NCBI GenBank assembly: GCA_902712845.1
Contig: LR743504.1
Span: 3,880,001-3,944,000, forward strand
Direction: 5' to 3'
From: Methylobacterium bullatum
GTDB lineage: Bacteria; Pseudomonadota; Alphaproteobacteria; Rhizobiales; Beijerinckiaceae
DNA: 64,000 bases
Shown: positions 54,056 to 62,320 of the stretch, piece by piece
Layout of the letters: every line of letters begins with the position of its first letter
How positions within the stretch are numbered: the first letter of the stretch is position 1
Made by a program: the position numbers and the translations under genes
The notes under the pieces: model-generated
The model's input: the letters and a program-made list of their open reading frames with translations, nothing else
Told to the model about the DNA's origin: nothing
The model's database searches: none

Positions 54056-55663
54056 TCAGAACGGCAAGGCCTTGGGCCGGGCGTAATTGTACCACAGGGC
54101 GATCATCATGCGGGTCAGCGTCACCGCCGTGATGACGGTGGTGAGGATGCCGAGGATGAACACCACGGCGAAACCCTTCACCGGGCCGGAGCCGAGGAAG
54201 AACAGGATCAGGGCGGCGATGGCCATGGTCGAGTTCGAATCGATGATGGTGGCGAAGGCCTTGTCGAATCCCGCCTGCAGGGCCGAGACGATGGAGCGCC
54301 CCGCCCTCACCTCTTCCCGCACGCGCTCGTAGATCAGCACGTTGGAATCCACCGCCGTGCCGATGGTGAGCACGATGCCGGCGATGCCCGGCAGGGTCAT
54401 GGTCGCCTCCAGCACCGACATCAGGCCGAGGATGAGGCCCACATGGACGAGGAGGGCGATGTTGGCGAAGAAGCCGAACACGCCGTAGGTCGCGAACATG
54501 AAGACGATGACGAGGGCGCCCGCGACCAGGGTCGCCTTCTTGCCGGCCTCGATGGAATCGTTGCCGAGGCCGGGGCCGACCACGCGGCGCTCGACCACCG
54601 TGAGCTTGGCGGGAAGCGCGCCTGCGCGCAGCAGGATCGAGAGGTCGTTGGCCTGCTTGACGGTGAAGTTGCCGGTGATCTGGCCAGAGCCGCCGGTGAT
54701 CGGCGTGTTGATGCGCGGCGCCGAGACGACCTCGTTGTCCAGCACGATGGCCATGCGGCGGCCGACATTCTCCGAGGTGGCCTGACCGAAGCGCTGGGCG
54801 CCCTTCAGGTTGAACTTGAAGCTCACCATGGGCTCGTGGCTCTGTTGGTCGAAGGCCGGCTGCGCATCGGTGAGATCGCCGCCATCGGCCATGACCCGAC
54901 GCTCCACCGGCACCTTGCCGCCGCCTTCGTCCTTGTTGGTGAGCATGTCGACATCGCCGGAGGGCGAATCGGCCAGCATGCGGAACTCGAGCTTGGCGGT
55001 CTTGCCGAGCTGATCCTCGAGCTGCTGCGGGTCCTGCAGGCCGGGGACCTGGACGAGGACGCGGTCGGCGCCCTGCTGCTGGATCGAGGGCTCCTTGGTG
55101 CCGCCGAAATCGATGCGGCGGCGGATGACCTCGATGGCCTGGGTCACGGCCCGGCGGGTGCGGTCGGTGAGGCCGGCATCGGTGAGCAGGAGCTGGATCG
55201 TGCCGTCTGGCCGGTCGACGACGTCGAGAGTCTGGCCCCCGGCCTGGGCCACCATGGCGTTGGAGATCGGCTGGGACAGTTCGCGCAGCTTCGGCAGGGC
55301 CTTGGCGCGGTTGGCCGGATCGGAGATGCGGATCTGGACGCCCCGCGGAATCAGCTGGATGCCGCCCTCGGGGGTGATGCCGGCCTCGCGCAGGGTACGG
55401 CGCACGTCGTCGCGCAGACCCGTGGTCTGCGAGCGGATCAGGTCGTTCCGGTCGATCTCGAGGAGAATCTGCGAGCCGCCCTGGAGATCGAGCCCCAACA
55501 CGATGGCCCGCTGGGGCACGATCCAGCTCGGGAACCAGCCCGGCAGGGAGGCCATGAAGCCCTTGCGCTGCTCGGCCGAGAAGAAGCTCGGCACGGCGAG
55601 GCTCAGGCCGATGAGGATGACGGCCAGCGTCGCGACGATCTTGGTTCTCGAAAAGCGCAGCAT
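54056..55663 (-). CDS. secD: Protein translocase subunit SecD
   Basis: The 535-residue protein has one N-terminal span, a large periplasmic P1 domain (GLDLQGGSQILLEIDRND near its start) and a C-terminal five-span domain. RMAIVLDNEVVSAPRINTPI, LRAGALPAKLTVVERRVVGPGLG, and LTIGTAVDSNVLIYERVREE are all typical of SecD. It follows yajC in the same direction (94-bp gap). Confidence 0.96.
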   Translation of the reverse strand: MLRFSRTKIVATLAVILIGLSLAVPSFFSAEQRKGFMASLPGWFPSWIVPQRAIVLGLDLQGGSQILLEIDRNDLIRSQTTGLRDDVRRTLREAGITPEGGIQLIPRGVQIRISDPANRAKALPKLRELSQPISNAMVAQAGGQTLDVVDRPDGTIQLLLTDAGLTDRTRRAVTQAIEVIRRRIDFGGTKEPSIQQQGADRVLVQVPGLQDPQQLEDQLGKTAKLEFRMLADSPSGDVDMLTNKDEGGGKVPVERRVMADGGDLTDAQPAFDQQSHEPMVSFKFNLKGAQRFGQATSENVGRRMAIVLDNEVVSAPRINTPITGGSGQITGNFTVKQANDLSILLRAGALPAKLTVVERRVVGPGLGNDSIEAGKKATLVAGALVIVFMFATYGVFGFFANIALLVHVGLILGLMSVLEATMTLPGIAGIVLTIGTAVDSNVLIYERVREEVRAGRSIVSALQAGFDKAFATIIDSNSTMAIAALILFFLGSGPVKGFAVVFILGILTTVITAVTLTRMMIALWYNYARPKALPF

Positions 55664-55757
55664 CCGCCCGTTCCGTTTCTTCTTACGATGCCGGTGTTTG
55701 CACCGGCATCTTCAAGCGGTGCACAAGGCCGCCGTCGTGCGTGACGGCCCCGGGATC

Positions 55758-56093
55758 TCAGGCCGACTTGACCGGACCGCCCTTGACGCGGACTTCCGAA
55801 ATCATGGTGCGGACGATCTTCACCCTGACGTTCGGGGCGATCTCGACCTCGATCTCGGAGGCCTCGTCGGCCACCTTGGTGACGCGGCCGACCAGCCCGC
55901 CGGTGGTGACGATGGTGTCGTCCCGGCGCACGTTCTTCACGAGGGCCTGATGCTCCTTCACGCGGCGCTGCTGCGGGCGGAGGATCAGGAAGTACATGAT
56001 CACGAAGATGAGGACGAACGGCACCACCTGCAAGGCGATGTCCGCTCCGCCAGCGGCCGCGGTGGCCCCTTGCGCGAAGGCGGGGGTAATCAA
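55758..56093 (-). CDS. yajC: SecYEG accessory protein YajC
   Basis: The 111-residue protein begins at a TTG with AAGGAG about 10 bases upstream. It has one membrane span (ALQVVPFVLIFVIMYFLIL) followed by RPQQRRVKEHQALVKNVRRDDTIVTTGGLVGRV, the defining YajC pattern. It is the first gene of the yajC-secD-secF string and divergent from the DUF815 ATPase. Confidence 0.95.
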   Translation of the reverse strand: MITPAFAQGATAAAGGADIALQVVPFVLIFVIMYFLILRPQQRRVKEHQALVKNVRRDDTIVTTGGLVGRVTKVADEASEIEVEIAPNVRVKIVRTMISEVRVKGGPVKSA

Positions 56094-56326
56094 GCGGGTG
56101 ACTCCTTGGGCTGAGCCGGTCCTGGGGAGCCGCGCGCAGGCGGGTATGGGCGCGTCAGGACAGGTCGAAAAGCGCGCGGACTATAGCCATGCACTTGGTG
56201 AAAGCAACGGCGCGTCCGCAGGATGCGCGGATCGGATGGCCCGCACCCGATGCCGCACCCGTGATTTTCCGCCGCATTGTCCGTATGGACGCGCTCGACA
56301 GCACATCCAAGGAGTTTCGAGACGCC

Positions 56327-57217
56327 ATGACCTCGACCCCACCTGCCGACCGGGCGATGCTCGACGCGATCCTGCCCGTCCTCGAGCGGATCGCCGCCGC
56401 CCTGGAGCGTTCCGCCCCGGCCGCCAAGCCCGCCCTGGACCTGAATTCGGCGGATGCCTTCCTCTGGGGATCGGACCGCCGTCTGATCCCGGTGCCGAAG
56501 GTCAACCGGGTCGAGATCGATCTGCTGACCGGCATCGACCGGGCCCGCGACATCCTCGTGGACAACACCACGCGCTTCGCCAAAGGCCTGCCCGCCAACA
56601 ACGCTCTGCTCTGGGGCGCGCGCGGCATGGGCAAGTCGTCCCTGGTGAAAGCGGCCCATGCCCGGATCAACGCGGAGCGGGCGGAGGGCGAGTTGCCGAT
56701 GAAGCTTGTGGAGATCCACCGCGAGGACATCGAGACCCTGCCCGACCTGATGGCGACCCTGCGCGGCGATGCGCACCGCTGGATCGTGTTCTGCGACGAC
56801 CTGTCCTTCGATGGCGACGACACCTCGTACAAGTCGCTCAAGACGGCCCTCGATGGCGGCATCGAAGGCCGACCCGACAACGTGCTGTTCTACGCCACCT
56901 CCAACCGCCGCCACCTGCTCGCCCGCGACATGGTGGAGAACGAGCGCTCCACCGCGATCAATCCCGGCGAGGCGGTGGAGGAGAAAGTTTCGCTCTCCGA
57001 CCGGTTCGGCCTCTGGCTCGGCTTCCACAAATGCAGCCAGGACGAGTACCTCGCCATGATCCGCGCCTATGTGGAGCGCCACGGGCTGAAGGCCGACCCG
57101 GATACGGTGCGGGCCGAGGCGCTGGAATGGGCCACCACCCGCGGCTCGCGCTCGGGCCGCACCGCCTTCCAGTTCATCCAGGACCTGGCGGGGCGGCTGG
57201 GGCAGCGGCTCGATTGA
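56327..57217 (+). CDS. DUF815 AAA+-type ATPase
   Basis: The ATG at 56327 (AAGGAG 12 bases upstream) gives 296 residues; an ATG at 56285 is also possible. The family core is present: LDLNSADAFLWGSDRRLIPVPKVNRVEIDLL, the P-loop WGARGMGKSSLV, WIVFCDDLSFDGDDTSYKSLK (Walker B) and VLFYATSNRRHLLARDMVEN (sensor 1). DUF815 ATPases are widespread in proteobacteria, but their target is not established. Confidence 0.87.
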   Translation: MTSTPPADRAMLDAILPVLERIAAALERSAPAAKPALDLNSADAFLWGSDRRLIPVPKVNRVEIDLLTGIDRARDILVDNTTRFAKGLPANNALLWGARGMGKSSLVKAAHARINAERAEGELPMKLVEIHREDIETLPDLMATLRGDAHRWIVFCDDLSFDGDDTSYKSLKTALDGGIEGRPDNVLFYATSNRRHLLARDMVENERSTAINPGEAVEEKVSLSDRFGLWLGFHKCSQDEYLAMIRAYVERHGLKADPDTVRAEALEWATTRGSRSGRTAFQFIQDLAGRLGQRLD

Positions 57218-57270
57218 GGTCTCGCGCCCTCACAGCCAAAACGGCGGATCGTCCCTTTTCCCCATCCACG

Positions 57271-57388
57271 ACCTCATCCTGAGGCGCCGCAGCGTAGCGG
57301 AGGCCTCGAAGGAGCCTTCCAGTTCGCGCAGTGGATGCTGGAGCCCTCCTTCGAGGCCCGCCGATGCGGGCACCTCAGGACGAGGTGG
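57271..57388. repeat. Dispersed palindromic repeat, family A, copy 3
   Basis: The repeat runs from ACCTCATCCTGAGGCGCCGC...GGCCTCGAAGGAG to CTCCTTCGAGGCCCGCC...CACCTCAGGACGAGGT. Both arms are intact and pair as a long hairpin. It sits between the convergent DUF815 and nlpD genes. Confidence 0.82.
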
Positions 57389-57411
57389 AGGGGTAGGGAT
57401 CAGGCGGATCC

Positions 57412-57449
57412 CCATAAACGAAAACGGCGGCTCCTTAGAGCCGCCGTTG
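57412..57449 (-). terminator. Rho-independent terminator of nlpD
   Basis: On the minus strand AACGGCGGCTC pairs with GAGCCGCCGTT around TAAG, followed by TTCGTTTATG. The perfect 11-bp stem lies 22 bases beyond the nlpD stop and the tail is T-rich. Confidence 0.85.
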
Positions 57450-57471
57450 GTCGTGTGGATGGTGAATGCGC

Positions 57472-58905
57472 TCAGTTGCTGGCGAGGTGCGGCATCGGGT
57501 CGACCGGGGTCGCGCCCTTGCGGATCTCGAAGTGAAGTTGGGGCGAGGTCACGTTGCCCGAGGCGCCGGACTTGGCGATGGTCTGCCCGCGCTTGACCTT
57601 CTCGCCGGGGCGAACGTCGAGTTCGCCGTTATGGGCGTAGGCCGAGACGTAGCCGTTGGTGTGGCGAACCAACACCAGTTTTCCGTAGCCCTTCACGTCC
57701 GAGCCGGCATAGGCGACCGTGCCGTCCTCGGCGGCCTTCACCGCCGTACCCTCGGGCACCGAGATGTTGATGCCCTCGTTGCCGCTGGTGCCGTAGCCCG
57801 AGATCACCCGGCCTTTGGCGGGCCACCGGAACGACTGGTCGGGCTCGGCGGCGGGAGCCGTGGGGGCGACGGAGCCGGTGCTGGCGGGCTCGGCCTTCTC
57901 GGGCACGGGCGTCAGCGAGGCGACCTTGACCGGCGCGGCCTTGGCCTTGGCGGCCGCCAATTCGGCGGCCTTGGCCTCGGCGACCTTCTTGGCCGCATCC
58001 TTGGCGGCTTCGGCCTTGGCGAGCTTGGCCTCGGCGTCTGCTGCCTTGCGGGCGGCTTCCGCCTTCGCCTTGGCGGGATCGACCTTCGGAGCTTCGGCCT
58101 TGGCGACCTCGACGGGCTTCTTGGCCTCGGCGGCCTTCTTCACGTCAGCGACCTTCTTGGCCTCCGCGAGTTTCCTGGCTTCGGCCGCATGCTTGGCATC
58201 GGCCGCGAGCTTGGCCTCCGCCAGCTTCTTGGTTTCCGCGGCGCGCTTGGCCTCCGACGCCTTGTTCGCTTCGGCGATCTTCCTGGCCTCGGCGGCGGTC
58301 TTGGCCGCGGCCAGCGTCCGGGCTTCGGATTCCTTGCGGGCGGCTTCCAGACGGACGCTCTCCTGGCGCGCGGCCTCGGCGCGGGCAGCCTCGGCACGAG
58401 CCTTCGCTTCCGCGGCCTTCGCTTCCGTGGCCCTGGCCTCCGCGGCCTTGGCCCCCGCATTGAACGGGACGCGCGGCGGGGGCGCCGCAGGAACGGTGCG
58501 CGGGGTCGCGACCATGCCGCGGCCGGCATCCGGATTCATGCCCGCAGGATTCATTCCCGAGGGATTCATGCCGGAGACCATCCCGGAGGACGGCGCCGTG
58601 GAGGCGACGCGGCCCGTGGCCATGGGCGGCGTCGCGGCCAGCGGACGCGGCGACATCGGCGCACCGAGGGCCTGCGACTGGATCCTGGGGGTCCGCACCG
58701 CCGGAGCCGGAGCCATCTCGCCGTCATCGGGCAGGCTGCCCGTGGCGCTCGGCTCACTCGAAACATTGGAGGCGAAGGGGTTCCCGAAGGGGTCGCCCAA
58801 CCGCGACGCATCGGTTGAGCATCCGGCGGCACTGCCGCCGATCACACCGATGAGCGCGAAACGCGACAGCGTCCTCAACCCTAGACCAGTCCCGCGAACC
58901 CGCAT
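57472..58905 (-). CDS. nlpD: NlpD-like LytM-domain lipoprotein with long Ala/Lys/Glu helix
   Basis: The ATG at 58905 gives 477 residues; a frame to 58944 would precede the signal. A lipoprotein signal ends IGGSAAGC. Residues about 150-360 are a long Ala/Lys/Glu-rich charged helix (AEARKLAEAKKVADVKKAAE and similar). The C-terminal LytM domain has GYGTSGNEGINISVPEGTAV, LVRHTNGYVSAYAHN and SPQLHFEIRKG. The zinc ligands of active M23 peptidases are replaced as in E. coli NlpD, so it is probably an amidase activator for cell separation. No LysM domain is visible. Confidence 0.85.
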   Translation of the reverse strand: MRVRGTGLGLRTLSRFALIGVIGGSAAGCSTDASRLGDPFGNPFASNVSSEPSATGSLPDDGEMAPAPAVRTPRIQSQALGAPMSPRPLAATPPMATGRVASTAPSSGMVSGMNPSGMNPAGMNPDAGRGMVATPRTVPAAPPPRVPFNAGAKAAEARATEAKAAEAKARAEAARAEAARQESVRLEAARKESEARTLAAAKTAAEARKIAEANKASEAKRAAETKKLAEAKLAADAKHAAEARKLAEAKKVADVKKAAEAKKPVEVAKAEAPKVDPAKAKAEAARKAADAEAKLAKAEAAKDAAKKVAEAKAAELAAAKAKAAPVKVASLTPVPEKAEPASTGSVAPTAPAAEPDQSFRWPAKGRVISGYGTSGNEGINISVPEGTAVKAAEDGTVAYAGSDVKGYGKLVLVRHTNGYVSAYAHNGELDVRPGEKVKRGQTIAKSGASGNVTSPQLHFEIRKGATPVDPMPHLASN

Positions 58906-59117
58906 CGACGCACCTGTTTGCCTGACGCAACTTGATGACGTCATTCAAACGGGATTCAGGTTAAACAACCGTTCCCGTTCACCACGTTTTCGGCGTGCAA
59001 GGAACTTTCCTGGCAGGGCCGTCCCGGCTCCCTCCAAATCGGCCGCGGTTGTGCACGGTGAGAAGATCGTGGCTGATCAAGGATTTGGGTCCCTGGAGAC
59101 GGGCCTGTGCCTGTTGC

Positions 59118-59771
59118 CTAGAGAACGAAGGCTCTGCCGGGTGTGAGGGGTGCCAGCCTTAATCGGACGCCGAGATTTTTAACGACGGCGCCCTCCCCGC
59201 CCCGTTCGGCGAGGACGAGGCGCGCCCCGCCCGCCTGCGCGAGAGCGCCCACCAGCCTGCCGCCGGGCGCCAGGAGGGAGTCGAGATGGGCGGGCATCGC
59301 CGGCAGGGCTCCGTTGATCAGGATGCGGTCGAACGCCCCCTCCCCCGCAACGCCGGGATCGAGGCCGTCGCCGACCTCCACACGGGCGATCACCCGGTCC
59401 TCCGGGTCGAGGGCCGAGACGGCATCCTCGGCGAGCGTCGCGTAGCGCTCGACGCTCAGGATGGAAGCGGCGCCGAGGCGGATGAGCAGGGCGGTGACGT
59501 AGCCCGAGCCGGTGCCGATCTCGAGGATGCGGGCGCCGGGCTTCACCTTCAGGGCGGTGAGCATCGCGGCGACCACGGTGGGTGCCGACATGGTCTGGCC
59601 GCAGGCGAGTGGAAGGGCCACGTCCCGCCGGGCGAGATCCCGGTGCTCGCGGGGCGCGAAACGGGCGCGGGGCACCCGCTCCATCGCCCGCAGGGTATCG
59701 GTGTCGCGCACGCCGAGGCCGCGCAGGGCCATGACGAAGGCGGCATCCTCGACCGAGCCTTCCATCGTCAT
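59118..59771 (-). CDS. pcm: Protein-L-isoaspartate O-methyltransferase
   Basis: The 217-residue protein is counted from the ATG at 59771 (another at 59765). It has FVMALRGLGVRDTDTLRAMERVPRARF, MSAPTVVAAMLTAL and the SAM-binding ARILEIGTGSGYVTALL. It repairs isoaspartyl residues in damaged proteins. The surE-pcm-nlpD order seen here is found in many proteobacteria. Confidence 0.93.
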   Translation of the reverse strand: MTMEGSVEDAAFVMALRGLGVRDTDTLRAMERVPRARFAPREHRDLARRDVALPLACGQTMSAPTVVAAMLTALKVKPGARILEIGTGSGYVTALLIRLGAASILSVERYATLAEDAVSALDPEDRVIARVEVGDGLDPGVAGEGAFDRILINGALPAMPAHLDSLLAPGGRLVGALAQAGGARLVLAERGGEGAVVKNLGVRLRLAPLTPGRAFVL

Positions 59772-59882
59772 GGACGTCGTCTCACGGCTGTGTGCGGGCG
59801 TTCCGATTCCCGGAACGCCCGCGATCCGGCATAGGGGCGCCGACACGCGGTCGCGCTTGCGCCGCGCGAAGGTTGGGGCGTC

Positions 59883-60647
59883 TCACTCGGCGAAGGCCTG
59901 GGCAAAGCGCGTCAGGGTCGGCTCGTCGGTGAGATCGAGGCGCAGCGGCGTCACCGAGATGCGATTCTCGGCGATGGCCTTCAGGTCGGTGCCGTGGCCG
60001 GGCTCGAACCGCGCCTTGGCAAAGGCGAGCCAGAAATACGGGTTGCCGCGTCCGTCATGGCGCGCATCGATGGCGAGCAGCGCCTGGTTGCGCATGCCCT
60101 GCGCGGCCACTGCGGTGCCGACGACCTCTTCGGGCTCGCAATCGGGGAAGTTGACGTTGACGACGATGCCGGGCTCGATCCCGATTTCCAGGATCTTCTT
60201 GACGACGCCCGGCCCGTGATGGGCGGCGCAGGCCCATTTGATCGCCCCGCGCCCGCCGGCGCCATAGGCCTGGCTCAGAGCGATGGAGCGCACGTTGAGG
60301 ATGGTGCCCTCCATGGCCGCCGCGATGGTGCCCGAATAGGTCACGTCCTCGGCGACGTTCTGGCCGCGATTGACCCCGGACAGGATGAGGTCCGGCCCGT
60401 GGTCCTTGAGGATGTGGCGCACGCCCATGATCACGCAATCGGAGGGCGTGCCCTTTACGGCGAAGCGCTTCTCGGAGACCTGGCGCAGGCGCAGGGGATC
60501 GTTGAGCGACAGGGAGTGCGAGACGCCGGACTGGTCGCTCTCGGGTGCCACGACCCAGACATCGTCGGACAGGGTCCGGGCGATGCCCTCCAGGGTTTCG
60601 AGGCCCGGCGCGTGGATGCCGTCGTCGTTGGTGACCAGGATGCGCAT
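59883..60647 (-). CDS. surE: 5'/3'-nucleotidase SurE
   Basis: The 254-residue protein has the N-terminal metal site RILVTNDDGIHAPGLETL, the APESDQSGVSHSLSL segment and LILSGVNRGQNVAEDVTYSGTIAAAMEG, which define SurE. It dephosphorylates nucleoside monophosphates and short polyphosphates. Its ATG overlaps the serS stop by one base, so translation is coupled. Confidence 0.95.
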   Translation of the reverse strand: MRILVTNDDGIHAPGLETLEGIARTLSDDVWVVAPESDQSGVSHSLSLNDPLRLRQVSEKRFAVKGTPSDCVIMGVRHILKDHGPDLILSGVNRGQNVAEDVTYSGTIAAAMEGTILNVRSIALSQAYGAGGRGAIKWACAAHHGPGVVKKILEIGIEPGIVVNVNFPDCEPEEVVGTAVAAQGMRNQALLAIDARHDGRGNPYFWLAFAKARFEPGHGTDLKAIAENRISVTPLRLDLTDEPTLTRFAQAFAE

Positions 60648-62107
60648 CAGCTCTTGAGCCCTTCGATCTTCTCTATGCCGCCCATGTAGGGCTTGAGTAC
60701 CGACGGGATGGTGACGCTGCCGTCCGGGTTCTGGTAATTTTCCATCACGGCGATGAGGGCGCGGCCGACCGCGACGCCCGATCCGTTGAGGGTATGCACG
60801 AATTGTGCGCCCTTGCCCTCCTTCGGGCGGTAGCGCGCGTTCATCCGCCGCGCTTGGAAGTCGCCGCAGACCGAGCAGGACGAGATCTCGCGATACGTCT
60901 CCTGGCCCGGCATCCAGACCTCGATGTCGTAGGTTTTCTGGCTGGCAAAGCCCATGTCGCCCGTGCAGAGCGTCATCACCCGGTAGGTGAGGTCGAGCTT
61001 CTTCAGGATCGCCTCGGCCGAGCCGAGCATCCGCTCGTGCTCGTTGGCGGACTGATCGGGCGTGGTGATCGAGACGAGCTCGACCTTGTTGAACTGGTGC
61101 TGGCGCAGCATGCCGCGCGTGTCCCGCCCGGCCGAGCCGGCCTCGGCGCGGAAGCACGGGGTCAGCGCGGTGAAGCGTAAGGGTAGCTCGTCCTCGGAGA
61201 GGATCGATTCACGCACGAGGTTGGTGAGCGGGACTTCCGCCGTGGGGATGAGCCAGCGGCGAAGTTGGTCCACCTTCTGATCTTCGAAGATTTTTCGCCA
61301 TTTTGGACGCTCTTTAGCAAAAATCTCATCGAGGCCTTCAACCTCATAAGTTCCGTTTTCTGAAGCTCTCCTTATTGCTTCGATGAGTCCTTGTTGTACC
61401 ATTCCCTCAAAAAGGTCAGGAATTTGCTTCTCACCAAAGCTGGTGGCGAACTGATCGTCGCGGAACTTCGGCAGCTGAGCGGTGCCGAACATCGCTTCGT
61501 CGCGGACCAGAATCGGCGGGGCCACTTCGGTGTAGCCGTGCTCGCCGGTATGAAGATCGAGCATGAACTGGCCGAGCGCCCGCTCCAGCCGCGCGAGCTG
61601 GCCCTTGAGCACCACGAACCGCGCGCCGGACATACGCGAGGCCGCCTCGAAATCCATCAGGCCGAAGGCCTCGCCGAGCTCGAAATGCTGGCGGCCGGTG
61701 GCGAGCTTGGTCCGGCTGCCGGAGAAGGCGCGGTGCTCGACATTGCCGTGCTCGTCGGCGCCCTCGGGCACCTCCGGGTTCGGGCGGTTGGGGATCGCCG
61801 CGAGGCGGTCGTCGAGGACTTTGCCGGCCTCCGTCTGGGCCGCCTCAAGGGCCGGTCCCTCTTCCTTCAGCCGCGCCACCTCTTCCATGAGCTCGGCGGC
61901 GCGCGCCTCGTCCTTCGCCTTCTTCGCGCCGCCGATCTCCTTGGCCAGCGCGTTGCGCCGCTCCTGGTTGGCCTGCGCCGCCGAGGTGGCGGATTTGCGC
62001 GCGTCGTCGAGGGCGATCAGCTCGGACGAGAGCGCGTCGAGGCCGCGACGGCGCAGGGCTTCGTCGAACGCTTGCGGATTCTCGCGGATGGCGCGGATGT
62101 CGTGCAT
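60647..62107 (-). CDS. serS: Seryl-tRNA synthetase with a 60-residue AT-rich insertion
   Basis: The 486-residue class II synthetase is about 60 residues longer than usual. It has the N-terminal tRNA-binding coiled coil (residues 1 to about 100), then motif 2 (TPCFRAEAGSAGRDTRGMLR) and motif 3 (NGSGVAVGRALIAVMEN). Between DDQFATS (ending at 223) and RWLIPTAEVPLTN (from 284) lies an extra segment, residues 224-283, beginning FGEKQIPDLFEGM and ending FEDQKVDQLR. The DNA for it (61259-61438) is about 43% GC by hand count, against GC-rich flanks. The frame is intact and all catalytic motifs remain, so the enzyme is presumably active. Confidence 0.94.
   Translation of the reverse strand: MHDIRAIRENPQAFDEALRRRGLDALSSELIALDDARKSATSAAQANQERRNALAKEIGGAKKAKDEARAAELMEEVARLKEEGPALEAAQTEAGKVLDDRLAAIPNRPNPEVPEGADEHGNVEHRAFSGSRTKLATGRQHFELGEAFGLMDFEAASRMSGARFVVLKGQLARLERALGQFMLDLHTGEHGYTEVAPPILVRDEAMFGTAQLPKFRDDQFATSFGEKQIPDLFEGMVQQGLIEAIRRASENGTYEVEGLDEIFAKERPKWRKIFEDQKVDQLRRWLIPTAEVPLTNLVRESILSEDELPLRFTALTPCFRAEAGSAGRDTRGMLRQHQFNKVELVSITTPDQSANEHERMLGSAEAILKKLDLTYRVMTLCTGDMGFASQKTYDIEVWMPGQETYREISSCSVCGDFQARRMNARYRPKEGKGAQFVHTLNGSGVAVGRALIAVMENYQNPDGSVTIPSVLKPYMGGIEKIEGLKS
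61259..61438 (-). other. In-frame, compositionally foreign insertion inside serS
   Basis: This 180-bp segment encodes residues 224-283 of SerRS. It uses AT-rich codons (ATT, TTT, AAA, GAA) unlike the rest of the gene. It contains the perfect palindrome ATCTTCGAAGAT (61280-61291) and an inverted 8-mer pair CTCATCGA (61325-61332) / TCGATGAG (61380-61387). The encoded peptide is hydrophilic and helix-prone with no Cys, so intein splicing is not indicated. Confidence 0.75.
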
Positions 62108-62123
62108 GGAACGGCCCAACGGC

Positions 62124-62250
62124 TGTCATTCCGGGGCCGCGGAGCGGAGCCCGGAATCCAGATCCGCATCGGCTCGTCGCGTGACGCCGTCGGCGGCTCT
62201 GGATTCCGGGCTCTCGCCTGAAGGCGAGCCCCGGAATGACGGGGTGACGG
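62124..62250. repeat. Dispersed palindromic repeat, family B, copy 2
   Basis: The repeat starts TGTCATTCCGGGGCCGCGGA...GAGCCCGGAATCCAG and ends CTGGATTCCGGGCTCTCGCC...GAGCCCCGGAATGACGGGG. The two arms pair as a long imperfect hairpin. It occupies most of the gap between tatC and serS. Confidence 0.82.
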
Positions 62251-62320
62251 ATCGGCCTGCGTTCTGTCAGTATCGCGCCCGCATGTCCACAATCAGCGGA
62301 CAGGGCGATGGGCCTCGGCG

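Noticed and set aside
61259..61438. Intein or intron inside serS
   Set aside because: The segment is only 60 codons, stays in frame, has no Cys and lacks splice-type junction residues such as a Cys/Ser/Thr following a His-Asn pair. A frame-preserving insertion fits better.
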